Origin: Lethocerus indicus
Lineage: Eukaryota > Arthropoda > Insecta > Hemiptera > Belostomatidae
Direction: 5' to 3'
DNA length: 64,000 nt
NCBI GenBank assembly: GCA_019843655.1
Contig: JACDQD010000002.1
Location: forward strand, 38,285,413 to 38,349,412
How positions within the stretch are numbered: the stretch's first letter is position 1; every line of letters begins with the position of its first letter. Below the pieces are notes generated by a model that saw only the letters and a list, made by a program, of their open reading frames with translations, was not told the origin of the DNA and did not search any database. The translations under genes were made by a program, and so were the position numbers. Of this stretch, positions 45,089 through 56,999 are shown in pieces.

Positions 45089-45639
45089 TCTCACCCTCTC
45101 ATGGTGTGGATTATCTTGACCCGCGGGTCAAGCCGCCTCAGGTCGACCCCTTCGACGGGGTCAGAGGTCGAAATTGTACAATAACCCTTTAATGGGGGCG
45201 TATCGGCCTCTTACCCCTTAGCCCCTCAGAGGGGTCGTGAACCTCCGAACATCGATATATCGATCGGTCGAAGTTGAACGTACGAAATGAATGGGAGAGC
45301 GCGCGTGACCTGAGAATAAGGGATATGGATTTAAGAAAATAGTGTTCTCAATTTGTCCTCATGTCTCGCCAGACCGGTTTCGGCCGTTCGCCACACATTC
45401 GACAGTTCTATATCGCACACTGGTGTGAAATAATCGATCAATGTTGAGGACCGTCTAGAGGAGAAGACTACTTGGTATTGGTGGCGAGAAGCCGGTCATT
45501 GAATGTTGGCCTCTGTCGTTGTCGTTGTTCTATGGCGTTGTCTACACGAGCGCCCAGTCACGAACGCGTTCGTGACTCGTAAACGGAATGAGTTTATTTT
45601 TTCTATCCACGACGGGTTCGTTGGACAACGTTGATTCTC
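44661..45639. other. Interval with M4 ends and (CT)n
   Basis: M4 left ends are unpaired at 44785-44822 (TTTCGGCCGTTCGCCATCTT + CAGTAGCGCTCTG) and 45373-45395. (CT)n lies at about 45000-45085. No gene is present. Confidence 0.65.
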
Positions 45640-46285
45640 AAAAAAAAAATAGGGTTTTTAGGCGCAAAATCGGCCCAATAATGGGGTTTTCAGGCCCAGA
45701 AATGACATTTTTAGGCGCGAAATCTTCCCAAAATTGGGTTTTAGGCGCAAAATTGGCCCAAAAATGCCGCTTTTAGGCGTAAAATCTGCTCTAAAATGGG
45801 CTTTTAGGCGCAAAATTGGCCCAAAAATGCCGCTTTTAGGCGTAAAATCTGCTCTAAAATGGGCTTTTTAGGTGAAAAATCGGCCTAGAAACCGGTTTTT
45901 AGGCGCAAAATCGGCTCTAAAATGCGGTTTTTATGCCCGAAAATGCCATTTTTAGGCGCAAAATCGGCCCAAAAATGGGGTTTTTAGGCCCAAAAATGGG
46001 GTTTTTAGGCCCAAAAATGGGGTTTTTAGGCCCAAAAATGGGTTTTAGGCGCAAAATTGGCCCAAAAATGCCGCTTTTAGGCGCAAAATCGGCTCTAAAG
46101 TGCGATTTTTATGCCCGAAAATGCCATTTTTAGGCGCAAAATCGGCCCAAAAATGCTGCTTTTAGGCGCAAAATTGTCCAAAAAATACCGCATTTAGACG
46201 CAAAATCGGCTCTAAAGTGCGGTTTTTAGGCCCGAAAATGGAGTTTTTAGGCGCAGAAATGAGGTTTTTAGGCCCGAAAATGGGC
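45640..46285. repeat. TTTTTAGGCGCAAAATCGGC array
   Basis: About 22-25 units of 22-29 bp are present. Three identical 21-bp units of GGGTTTTTAGGCCCAAAAAT type sit in a row at 45974-46040, showing very recent slippage. CACGAACGCGTTCGTGACTC + GTAAAC flanks the array on both sides (45556-45585 and 46285-46310), so the array sits inside a direct repeat. Confidence 0.9.
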
Positions 46286-47284
46286 ACGAACGCGTTCGTG
46301 ACTCGTAAACCGAATGAGTTATTTTTTCTATCCACAACGAGTTAATTAATTTACAGGGCAATTAAAGGTTTAAGAGCGGCCCCCCCCCCTACTATTCAGA
46401 AACATATCTCTTTACTGTACTATTTTATTATTACATTATTACTAACGGTTAGTATCACTAACAAAACGTCGTCCAACATTATAGTAATATAGTATAGTAA
46501 CTGATAGGAGGTTTTCCAAACCCGGTTAACAATTGTAGACAGATGTAAACAGGACGGCTGTCCAACCGTAATATTAATACTAATAGAGGGTTAGTAATAC
46601 TAACGAAAGGTCGTCCAACACTGTTAGTAATACTCATGGGTAGTAGTCGTCCGACCCGTCACAACCACAACTATCCTATGTAAAAAGTATAAATAATTTA
46701 TTCTGCTTCGAATATACACTGTACGTAGTAGAGAATACATTTTTATTGATACATTCCCAAGGTCGTATACAGCAGTTAGCGCTGTAACACTTGACGTATT
46801 ATAAATGCACTTGGAGTTGCAGATTGCACTTTTTGTTCAGTATACTCGCGATGCGTAAATAAATACGCATATGCGTACAAACCGGAAAACTACTGAGCGA
46901 TAATTGGAAACGGAAACGATTAAAATGTTAACAAAAAAAACTGCCGAGACCAGCTTTTTTTCTCATTCTCTCGAGTTTGATGCCCGCGCTCTTCATATAA
47001 TTGGCGTTGCGTGAAAGTTTCACTTTCGTCGGCTGAAAGTCCCCCTGAAACTCTCCGTAGATCCGGATCGCTACGGGCGAAATTCATAAAGTCCTGCGGT
47101 GTGTACGGATTCTTTCGGCCTCTCGCCGTCTTCAGTGAAAAAAGGAAAAAATTTAAAACAGTGCAGACGCGAGCCAAAGTTCCGCTGAAGAAGTACCGGC
47201 GGAGTCGGGGGAAAATTAAAGTTTGGTGAAAATTCAAAATTTGTATTTCGCCCCGAGACTTTAAAAAAATAAGAAAAATAAATG
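46286..47284. other. Unique interval
   Basis: 46430-46640 has loosely repeated ACTAACGGTTAGTA, TACTAACGAAAGGTCGTCCA motifs. Near 47115, TTTCGGCCTCTCGCCGTCTT + CAGTG is an M4 left end. No gene is supported. Confidence 0.5.
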
Positions 47285-47530
47285 TCCGCAAATGGTGTCC
47301 CAAAATTGACGCGAGATTTGAATTTAGGCAACCCTATTAAGAAAAAAAAAACCATTCGACAGCCGATAGTTAAGGGTCAGTACGAATGGAGAATGGCGTT
47401 TTCATTGTTGAACAATATTTTGAAAAAATCACAGTTAAACAATGAAAACGCGTTGTTCTATCGTGTAACGCCCCCGCCATTCGTACTGACCCTAAACTCT
47501 TCGGCTGTCGAATGGTTATTTTTTTTTTTA
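47285..47530. mobile_element. M1 foldback
   Basis: The left end GGTGTCCCAAAATTGACGCG, a + arm with AGCCGATAGTTAAGGGTCAG, a centre AAAAAATCACAGTTAAACAA and a - arm (CCATTCGTACTGACCCTAAA). It has the same architecture as 44394-44660 and 50525-50868. Confidence 0.82.
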
Positions 47531-48429
47531 ATAGGGTTGATTTATTTTTCGGAATTTTTACCGCTCCATCGTCGGTGGGGGTTTTTTTCGCCGTTTCCGT
47601 TTCCTCCCCGCTTCGGGCGTCGTCCCCCAATCAGGTTCGACGATACCGGCCGAAGCTGGATAATTGTAACACCTTGACCGGAAATAACCGCCTGGAGAAA
47701 AGTTCTCCAGTGGGGAAAATGTAAATTTCATTATACCGAAGGCCATTTAATAATGGATTCAGTCAGTTAACAACTGTGGTGAATTGCGGTTCGTTTTTCC
47801 CAGAAATATTCGTTCTCGTGTGTCCCGTTCATTTCCAGGAACCCGTTCACCGACGACCGTTCTATATATATATAAAAAAAATAATAGGTTCGCATTGGCG
47901 AAGATACACGGAACAAGCATTATGCTAATAGAGCCCCGAATAGTTTCTCCATCTCCCCTTCAGTTCATTCATTCATCCGTCCGTTCATTCATTCATTCAT
48001 TACATCTCGCTTCCGTACCGCCCTATACACTTGGTTAATGAAAGCAAGTCCGATGAAGGAAAGTTGAAAACTAGAAAATTTTTCTATACAGGATATACAG
48101 GACGTTATAACACGATATAACGCAGCTACATCCCCGACCTTAGATTTAAATTTTCGATTATAAATCCGAACGGAGAGACGAAAAGTGCACAATTCGACGG
48201 CCGATTTCCACTCCGAAAATCGCTCCCGTCTTCGACACTTTCTTCCACTTCCTCCGATGAAGAAAAAAAAAATATGGTCGCCAGCAGAAACTTCACCAAA
48301 TATCGACACTATTCAATGATGATATTTTCAAAGCTGAGCAAAGATTTTCGTCCGCTCCTGGAGCGAGAGCACCAATATAAAAGTAAAACAATTCGAAAAT
48401 TGGGTCAAAGTTAGATAAAACTTCGGTAT
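47531..48429. other. Unique interval
   Basis: A CATTCATTCATC/CGTC tetranucleotide stretch occupies 47964-48001. No coding region is recognised. Confidence 0.45.
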
Positions 48430-48985
48430 TGAAAAATACCGATAGTTTAGGGTCAGTATGAATGGGGGGCGGCGTTACACGATAGAACAACACCTTTTCA
48501 TTGTTGGAACAATATTTCAAAATTCTGCAGTAAAGTCGTCAACCGTATTGAAAAAAAAACCGTTCGACAGCCGATAGTTTAGGGTCAGTACGAATGGGGG
48601 GGGGGGTTACACGATAGAACAACGCCTTTTCATTGTTGGAACAATATTTCAAAATTCTTGCAGTAAAGTCGTCAACCGTATTGAAAAAAAAACCGTTCGA
48701 CAGCCGATAGTTTAGGGTCAGTACGAATGGGGGAGGGCGGGGCGTTACACGATAGAACAACGCCTTTTCATTGTTGGAACAATATTTCAAAATTCTTGCA
48801 GTAAAGTCGTCAACCGTATTGAAAAAAAAACCATTCGACAGCCGATAGTTTAGGGTCAGTACGAATGGGTCGTTACACGATAGAACAACGCGTTTTCGTT
48901 GTCGAACAATATTTTTCAAAAAATGGTGAAAGTTTTGCGGCCACAGTTCGATTCGAATCTTGCGTTAATTTTGGGACACCCCCCA
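48430..48985 (+). mobile_element. Tandem cluster of four M1 cores
   Basis: GCCGATAGTTTAGGGTCAGT recurs near 48438, 48569, 48703 and 48842 with a spacing of 130-139 bp, each followed by the helix-turn-helix stretch and ATTCTTGCAGTAAAGTCGTC. The last copy ends with a complete right terminal repeat, GCGTTAATTTTGGGACACCC. Tandem growth rather than four insertions is likely. Confidence 0.88.
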
Positions 48986-49309
48986 TATTTATATATATGT
49001 ATATACAAAATTGTATGCATGTTGTATTATGTAGGCCGTACGCCTTATTGCACCCGAATTACGCCCCTACACTTGTTGTGGTTGTCCATTGTCTATCGTC
49101 TGAAAGGAGGAGGAGACGGACGTACAATTACTTTATTGTATCTGTCCGGCCAATTAGGCGTCAGGAAAGTAAAATTCTCGGCGGGGTGAAAGTGAAAATT
49201 GCTAATTGTCCTCCTCCTTTGAGCGTTAGACAATGGAAAAAACGAAAGTGCTACAGGCTTTCATAGATGGGTACGACTTAAAATTCCAGTGCACTACGAG
49301 AAAATTAAC
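48986..49309. other. Unique interval
   Basis: No gene or repeat is recognised. Confidence 0.4.
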
Positions 49310-49580
49310 GATTTGAATCGAACTGTGCGGCCGCCGAAACTTTCATTATTTTTGAAAATATATTGTTCGACAACGAAAACGCGTTGTTCTATCGTGTAAC
49401 GCCCCATTCGTACTGACCCTAAACTATCGGCCGTCGAATTGGTTTTTTTCAATACGGTTGCCGAATTTACTGCAAGAATTTTGAAATATTGTTCAACAAT
49501 GAAAACGCGTTGTTCTACCGTGTAACAAACTCCATTCGTACTGACCCTAAACTATCGGCTGTCGAACGGCTGTTTTTAAA
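49310..49580 (-). mobile_element. Two M1 cores, reverse orientation
   Basis: ATTCGTACTGACCCTAAACT occurs near 49407 and 49535, each preceded by AACGCGTTGTTCTA. The spacing is about 128 bp, a tandem pair. Confidence 0.85.
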
Positions 49581-49769
49581 CATAATTGTCTTTTGAAAAC
49601 GGATTCAAGATGGAAATATTGCGATTCTCTATAGAACGTTTCAAGTGTAGATTAGTTACTTTGGAAACACTAAGTGTAAACTTCAGTCATTATTTAGAAA
49701 TTCGATACTCGTATTTTCATATTAAATTGGTACAGAACGGAATAAACAGTTCAGGATTGAAATATTCGG

Positions 49770-49985
49770 TGTACCCAAAAGTGATCCGACAATTTGATAA
49801 GATTTATTTCGGTCTTGAGGAGTTCCTCACAGGAGAGAGGGGAATCCGGAAAATTTGTCGGAAAAGTGGCCGGAGAGTTGTCTGGCGATAATATCGGTGA
49901 ATATACAGTAGATTAAAGTTTCTTTTTTTGGCAAAATAAAATGAATTCCGAACTCAAAATGTAGATTACTTTCGGGGTACCCCCC
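49770..49985. mobile_element. M5 MITE
   Basis: The left GGTGTACCCAAAAGTGATCC and right GATTACTTTCGGGGTACCCC are inverted repeats. The interior has GGTCTTGAGGAGTTCCTCA and AATATACAGTAGATTAAAGT. It is about 215 bp with no coding sequence. Confidence 0.75.
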
Positions 49986-50524
49986 CTAATAAGTCTGACG
50001 ACTTAAATCCGCAAAGACTTAGTTGCCAACAGTTGTAGCGGCCGGGGCACAATTCTTGCCAGAGATAAGCACTTGGAAAGTTGACGATTTGTCGTTGTGC
50101 AACTTGCGTCAACCGTCGGCCACGAGGAATCTACTTTCCATTTTCTCGCACACCAACAAGTCCGGCTCTAGTTTCGCGTTTTCTCCGGACGAAATTTCTT
50201 CAGTACACAGTCAATTGAACTATCTGCGCCTGTGTTATTTTTTTTTTTATGAAAATTTTCCATAAAATTTACTCATTACGACGCATTATTATCGAAGGGA
50301 AATTTGGGGGGCACTACAGAGTTGAACCGACAGATGAGACCGATCATCTCTTATTTCGAATAATAATCGTAATTACGAATATTTCAACACGGTGTAGTAT
50401 TTATAATGGGAAATTAGTGAAAGTAATGGAAAAAAAATTAACTGATCCCCATTTGGGGCCTACAGTAGTCAATGGGTTGAGAATACCGAATACCTTAAAT
50501 TCCATTCCGGCCGCCATTATCGCC
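49986..50524. other. Unique interval with an M3 end
   Basis: ATCCGCAAAGACTTAGTTGC + CAACA near 50009 is a solo M3 end. The frames at 50023-50602 show no domain. Confidence 0.45.
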
Positions 50525-50868
50525 ATAAATGGGTGTCCCGAAATTAACGAAAGATTTGAATTTGCCACAATTCTTTCGGTAAAGTGTTGGCAACAGTATT
50601 AAAAGAAAAACCATTCGACAGCCGATAGTTTAGGGTCAGTACGAATGGGGGCGTTACACGATAGAACAACGCGTTTTCATTGTTCGACAATATTTTCAAA
50701 AAAATCACAGTTGACGAAGTTAAACAATGAAAACACGTTGTTCTATCGTGTAACGCCCCCCATTCGTACTGACACTAAACTATCGGCTGTCGAATGGCTG
50801 TTTTTTTTTTCTTTTTTAATAGGGTTGCCTAAATACAAATCTCGCGTTAATTTTGGCACACCCTGTAT
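50525..50868. mobile_element. M1 foldback, complete
   Basis: GGGTGTCCCGAAATTAACG at the left and GCGTTAATTTTGGCACACCC at the right enclose two inverted helix-turn-helix arms around AAATCACAGTTGACGAAGTT. At about 345 bp it is the best-preserved foldback of the family here. Confidence 0.85.
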
Positions 50869-52114
<1,246 letters not shown>

Positions 52115-52325
52115 TCGCCTTAAAAATGACATTTTGGCCCATTTTACGCCTAAAACCCCATTTTCGGCCTAAAACCTCATTTCAACCGATTTTATTTTGG
52201 AGCCGATTTGCATTTCCGATTTTGCGCCTAAAACCCGATTTTCGGGCCTAAAAACCTCATTTCAGAGCCGATTTTTCCTTCTAAAACCGCATTTGGGGCG
52301 ATTTTGCGCCTAAAACCCAATTCAA
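52115..52325. repeat. Inverted GGGTTTTAGGCGCAAAAT array, short
   Basis: CGATTTTGCGCCTAAAACCC units (about 8) are the reverse complement of the other arrays. The array ends 300 bp before exon 2. Confidence 0.85.
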
Positions 52326-52624
52326 CCTCAAGTAACAAACTACTCAAATACTCAAACTGACATACGGTATTATGGGGTTCCACCAGGAGACATCTTAATG
52401 CTACCCCCTGGGGTATGTTTCTAACCACGGAATCCACCACTACCTCAACATACCCCGACAGTCGACCTAAATCCCGGTTCCCGAAGTTCCCCTCATCCCA
52501 ATCCCACTCCTGATCAGCCCCTTTCCTCCCTTATGGCCCAGAGAGGTGGTGTTTCTTTATGGGGGCGAACACAAGTGAAAAACCAATACTTATACACGGT
52601 GTCCGGTTGTATATTGTCGTGCAG

Positions 52625-52840
52625 GTGATCGAGCAGGACAGACACCTTTTGAAGCGCAAGTTGGCCAACAGCCAGGCCGAATACGAGACGAGGATAGTGG
52701 AGCTGCAGACGGACATTGGTCAGTTGGAGGCCGAACTGAGCCAGAGGGAGAACAGCCTCAAGCAGACGGACAGACAGAAGAACAGCCTGATAGCCGAGCT
52801 CACCGAACAGAACCACAGGCTGACAGCCCAGATCAAAGAG
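52625..52840 (+). CDS. Bicdr: Bicdr coding exon 2
   Basis: This exon encodes 72 residues (VIEQDRHLLKRKLANSQAEY at the start, EQNHRLTAQIKE at the end), an unbroken parallel coiled coil rich in Glu, Gln, Lys and Leu heptads. In BICDR proteins the segment after the CC1 box has the same plan: a register of L/E/R residues, a VSELES-type motif (here IVELQTDIGQLEAEL) and a final LSEQNQRL-type motif (here LTEQNHRL). The acceptor is GTCGTGCAG, the donor GTACGG, and both are phase 0. GC content is much higher than in the flanking introns. It would be part of the coiled coil that lies along dynactin. Confidence 0.92.
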
Positions 52841-52849
52841 GTACGGAAC

Positions 52850-53990
52850 GGGGAACCAGAAATCAATGCCAGATTTGAATTTAGGCAACCCTATTAAAAG
52901 CCTTTCGACAGCCGATAGTTTAGGGTCAGTACGAAACACGATAGAACAACGCGTTTTCATTGTCGGACAATATTTCAAAAATATTCCGAAAGTTTGGCAG
53001 CCACAGTCGCCATCATTTTTAGCGATTTGATGGTGATGACTCAATTTGAACTGCGTAGTTTAGGGTCAGTACGAATGGGGGGCGTTACACGATAGAACAA
53101 CGCGTTTTCATTGTCGGACAATATTTCAAAAAATATTCCGGAAAGTTTGGCAGCCACAGCCGCCATCATTTTTAGCGATGATTGATGGTGATGACTCAAT
53201 TTGAACTGACCCTAAACTATCAGAGATTTGAATTTGCAACAATTCTTGCAGTAGAGTTGGCAACCGTATTGAAAAAAATCCATTCGACAGCCGATAGTTT
53301 AGGGTCAGTACGAATGGGGGCGTTACACGATAGAACAACGCGTTTTCATTGTCGGACAATATTTCAAAAAATATTCCGGAAAGTTTGGCAGCCACAGTCG
53401 CCATCATTTTTAGCGATGATTGATGGTGATGACTCAATTTGAACTGACCCTAAACTATCAGAGATTTGAATTTGCAACAATTCTTGCAGTAGAGTTGGCA
53501 ACCGTATTGAAAAAAATCCATTCGACAGCCGATAGTTTAGGGTCAGTACGAATGGGGGCGTTACACGATAGAACAACGCGTTTTCATTGTCGGACAATAT
53601 TTCAAAAAATATTCCGGAAAGTTTGGCAGCCACAGCCGCCATCATTTTTAGCGATTGATGGTGATGACTCAATTTGAACTGACCCTAAACTATCAGAGAT
53701 TTGAATTTGCAACAATTCTTGCAGTAGAGTCGGGGCAACCCTATTAAAAAACCAGCCATTCGACAGCCGATAGTTTAGGGTCAGTACGAATGGGGGGGCG
53801 TTACACGATAGAACAACGCGTTTTCATTGTCGGACAATATTTCAAAAATGGAAAGTTTGGCAGCCACAGTCGCCATCATTTTTAGCGATGATTGATGGGG
53901 TTGACTCCATTTGAACTGACCCTAAACTGATAGAACAACGCGTTTTCTCAAAAATAATGAAAGTTTTGGAGCGACACGCCGCCGCCAACA
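52850..53990 (+). mobile_element. Tandem M1 array filling intron 2
   Basis: Five M1 cores (TAGTTTAGGGTCAGTACGAA) lie near 52917, 53056, 53286, 53524 and 53763. The last three are spaced at about 238 bp and are nearly identical across whole units, including TTTTTAGCGATGATTGATGG and CTATCAGAGATTTGAATTTG. The left edge GGGGAACCAGAAATCAATGC lies 10 bp after the exon 2 donor. Confidence 0.9.
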
Positions 53991-54152
53991 CTTAGTTCTC
54001 CGTCAGTTTTACCCGGAGTTGATGTCAATCCTCTCGGTAAAACAGACTTGTCTGTTACCGTACGTTGTCCTCAGCTTCCTCCGTTAACTCTTACCGAGTT
54101 CCGGAACGTTTGTACCGATCGTTCACTGACCTGGTTCTTCGTGTTTGCGCAG

Positions 54153-54269
54153 TCGGCGAAATTGGAAGAGCAGCTGACCATGCAGCTGCAGGGTCTGAAG
54201 GAGCAGGCGACGCAGAGGAAGTCCACATTCCAGGACCACCAATCCAGCCTCGATCTGCTCAGGGACGAG
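54153..54269 (+). CDS. Bicdr: Bicdr coding exon 3
   Basis: This exon encodes 39 residues, from SAKLEEQLTMQLQGLKEQAT to SSLDLLRDE. It matches the BICDR segment that follows LSEQNQRL, where a VERQLSMQVHALRE-type sequence is expected. The acceptor is GTTTGCGCAG and the donor GTAACC, both phase 0, so the reading frame from exon 2 continues without change. It is followed by a short 93-bp intron, in contrast to the repeat-filled intron 2. Confidence 0.9.
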
Positions 54270-54362
54270 GTAACCGGGCCTCTCAGTTACCGGTCGTTTA
54301 CCGTTACCAGTACCTTTGGCTGTACATTCGCCGTTTTTTTTTATCGTTGTTTGTATGTGCAG

Positions 54363-54509
54363 ATAAGCCTGCTGAGCGACAAGAAGAGCGAGCTGGAGAG
54401 GCGGCTGAAGAGGGTCAAAGAGCAGAGGGACCAGCTAAGCGCCGCTTTGGACGAGGCCACAGACAGAATTATGATACTCGAAAGGCAGATGAGAGAACAG
54501 CAGATACAC
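54363..54509 (+). CDS. Bicdr: Bicdr coding exon 4
   Basis: This exon encodes 49 residues. ISLLSDKKSELERRLKRVKE at the start and DRIMILERQMREQQIH at the end correspond to the conserved IKMLSDRKRELEHRL and RVLILERQ regions of BICDR proteins, among the most recognisable stretches of the family. The segment is coiled coil throughout. The acceptor is TGTATGTGCAG, the donor GTGAGT (a strong consensus), and both are phase 0. If exons 3 and 4 were skipped together the frame would hold. Confidence 0.93.
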
Positions 54510-54533
54510 GTGAGTCCGTTAATCCAGAGATTC

Positions 54534-55660
54534 CAGTCAATCCCGGGGTTGCTGAGGGTTCAACTCCCGCACCCTTCCTCCTCGTCCCGATCCACTCCCA
54601 GTCCAGTCCCTTTCCGAAGACCTCTTTTCGGACATCCGAAACTGACAATATACAAATAAACCGACACGGACTTACGGTATAGAGCTATGCTGGGTTCCGC
54701 CGAGAAGTCCAGAACATCGCCCGCATCCAGAGATTCCGGTCGGGAAGTCGTTCCTAGCCCCGTCCTTGGACAGTCGGCCGAGTCCCCGAATCCCGGGGTT
54801 CCTCAGGGTTCCACTCCCGTCCCGATCCACTCCTCTCCACTCCCTTTCAGAAGACCTCTTTTCGGACATTCGAAACTGACAACAGACAACAAACTGACAA
54901 TATACAAATAAAACGACACGGACTTACGGAATAGAGCTATGCTGGGTTCCGCAATGAAATCCAGAACATCGCCCCCGTCCAGAGATTCCAGTCTGGAAGT
55001 CCTTCGTGCGGTCCATATATACAACTGACAAACTGACATACACCGCAGTATTTTTCGTCCATTTTTTCGCCTCAAAACCCGATTTTTGGGCCAATTTTCC
55101 GCATGAAGACCAAATTTTGGGGGGTCTAAAGACCGCATTTTTGGGCCAATTTTGCGCCTGACCCCGCATTTTTCGGCCTAGGAACCTCATTTTTGGGCCG
55201 TTTTTTCGTCAAAAAAACCCCATTTTTTGGGTCTCAAAACTGCATTTTCTGGCCGATTTTTCGTCTAAAAACCCATTTTTGGACCTAAAAACAGCATTTT
55301 ATGGCCAATTCATATCGCCCGCATCCAGAGATTCCGGACGGGAAGTCGTTCCTACCCCGTCCTTCGACAGTCGGCCGAGTCCCCGAATCCCGGTGTTCCT
55401 CAGGGTTCCACTCCCGCCCCCTTCCTCCTCGTCCCAATCTACACCTGTCCAGTCCCTTTCAGAAGACCTCTTTTCGGACATCCGAAAATGACAATATACA
55501 AATCCACCGACACGGACTTACGGTATAGAGCTATGCTGGGTTCCGCCGAGAAATCCAGTACATCGCCCGCATCCAGAGATTCCGGTCGGGAAGTCGTCCC
55601 TAGCCCGTCCTTCGACAGTCGGCCGAGTCCCCGAATCCCGCGGTTCCTGCGGGAACCTCG
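54534..55660 (+). repeat. About 250-bp tandem repeat in intron 4
   Basis: Units contain CCAGAGATTCCGGTCGGGAA, GTCGGCCGAGTCCCCGAATC, GGTTCCTCAGGGTTCCACTC, GACCTCTTTTCGGACATCCG and AGCTATGCTGGGTTCCGC. Marks lie at about 54731, 54983, 55329 and 55576. One interval is longer because an AAAACCCGATTTTTGGGCCA array (55060-55315) sits in it. Open frames on + cross these units but have no donor or acceptor support. Confidence 0.9.
55060..55315. repeat. Inverted TTTTGGGCC-type array in intron 4
   Basis: Eight or nine diverged units of the type GACCGCATTTTTGGGCCAAT are present. They belong to the same family as the intron 1 arrays, inserted within or between 250-bp units. Confidence 0.85.
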
Positions 55661-55734
55661 TCCCAATCCATTCCCTTTCCCGTTATCGGCTCAAACGCCG
55701 CTCAATTGTGAATCCCGCCGGACGTACTTTTCAG

Positions 55735-56001
55735 ATGAGGGTGTCCGACAGCGAACTGGAGGAGTTGAGGAGCTGCGAGAGCCAGATGGGCTGGTCAGGT
55801 CCCAACAACAGCGGCCGGAATCCCTGGGATAGGTCTTCGGCGGCGACGACGGCCAACAACACGGCCGCCTCATCCACGTCTTCGTCCTCCTCCTCCTCCT
55901 CCTCCTCCTCGTCCCCGGAACAGGCCAACAGGTCACTACACTCGGAGATGGAATGCGACCAGTCGCTACACTCTCTGCCCCTCGGCGATGAACACCACCA
56001 G
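55735..56001 (+). CDS. Bicdr: Bicdr coding exon 5
   Basis: This exon encodes 89 residues. The first part (MRVSDSELEELRSCESQMGW) continues the coiled coil as a HQSQLELQEVRLSC-type segment. The rest is a low-complexity linker with Asn/Gly, a run of about 13 Ser (TCC codons, about 55878-55912) and an acidic tail, EMECDQSLHSLPLGDEHHQ. In vertebrate BICDR a Ser-rich, likely flexible region also separates the coils. The acceptor is ACTTTTCAG, the donor GTAGGC, and both are phase 0. The Ser run is a trinucleotide repeat and may vary in length. Confidence 0.85.
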
Positions 56002-56088
56002 GTAGGCTCCGAACGCAGCGTTGGCACAACTCATCCGGCGCCATCCTCTAATCGACGCCAACAATCACATATTCTCTCTGTTTTCCAG

Positions 56089-56232
56089 CTGAAGGTGGAA
56101 ATCGTCAGCGTCTACGACAGGGTGAGGGCGCTCAGGCACAGCCTCAGACAGAGGATGAATTCGGCCTCCAATTCGGCCAATTCCAACGCCTCGACAGTAG
56201 TCAGGCCCGACATCACAGTACACCAAGTCAGG
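56089..56232 (+). CDS. Bicdr: Bicdr coding exon 6
   Basis: This exon encodes 48 residues (LKVEIVSVYDRVRALRHSLR, then an Asn/Ser-rich stretch and VVRPDITVHQVR). The start fits the LWEAYCQVRYLCSHLR segment of BICDR proteins. It follows an 87-bp intron with the acceptor TTTTCCAG. Two in-frame donors are possible: GTCAGG at 56227 and GTAAAT at 56233. I chose the second as the better match. The difference is only the two residues VR. Confidence 0.85.
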
Positions 56233-56263
56233 GTAAATAATAGACCCGATACATTGTTGGTAG

Positions 56264-56995
56264 GTAGGGCGGTCCAAAAAAATGTATCCACCGTTCAACA
56301 GTCCATAACTCGCAGACTAATTGACAGAGTTGTGTCTCATTTTTGGTGAAAGTGTAGCTTAAAGTCCAACTTAAAGATATCATCAGACTGCAGGTGTTCG
56401 AAATGGTCCAGCATTAACATCCACAGACAGAAACGATGCAGCCCAACTGCACCACCCGACTACTGACTGCACAACCTGTCCAGTTGGGATATTTGGACGG
56501 CCTCTATCCATCTTACTGGTAGATTTTGGTCGAGATAAGCCCATACAACGGTTGTATGGGGCGATTGCCGGAACTATAAACTATAACACTATCGAAAATG
56601 AGGCAATTCCGTCAATAGGTTTGCAAGTTATGGTCTTTTAAACGGTGGATACATTTTTTTGGACCCCTCTGTATATACCCGTTGCCGTATACCATTTGCG
56701 TTGGAAAACCTTGGAAATTGTTCAATTGGGCGACCGATACGAGCTATACTTAGTGTATCTAGGGCTGTTTGGATGTATAATATTATAGCGAGGCTGAAAC
56801 ACAGACACTGATGACGTCATAATGGCCCAACGCGCCTCCTGACGTCACACTTCCACGGCCGTCTGGATTTCTTTCGTATATTCTCTCAAATTTCGACGTC
56901 TTTTATCGAATTTCCATTGAAATTATCGGATAATAACTCTGGTTTTTTTTTCTGTACCGTACCGATCAAATAGATATATATATCCCTCATTATTA
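56264..56995 (-). mobile_element. Inverted copy of the 39359-40089 unit
   Basis: An M2 element (56266-56672, both terminal repeats) is followed by about 310 bp (TATACCCGTTGCCGTATACC, ACTGATGACGTCATAATGGC, CCTGACGTCACACTTCCACG). The whole is the reverse complement of 39359-40089 with few differences. It begins 32 bp after the exon 6 donor. Confidence 0.9.
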
Positions 56996-56999
56996 AAAT

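Noticed and set aside
52559..52624. Coding sequence upstream of exon 2
   Set aside because: The frame is open to 52559, but a good acceptor (GTCGTGCAG) ends at 52624 and the family similarity starts exactly there.
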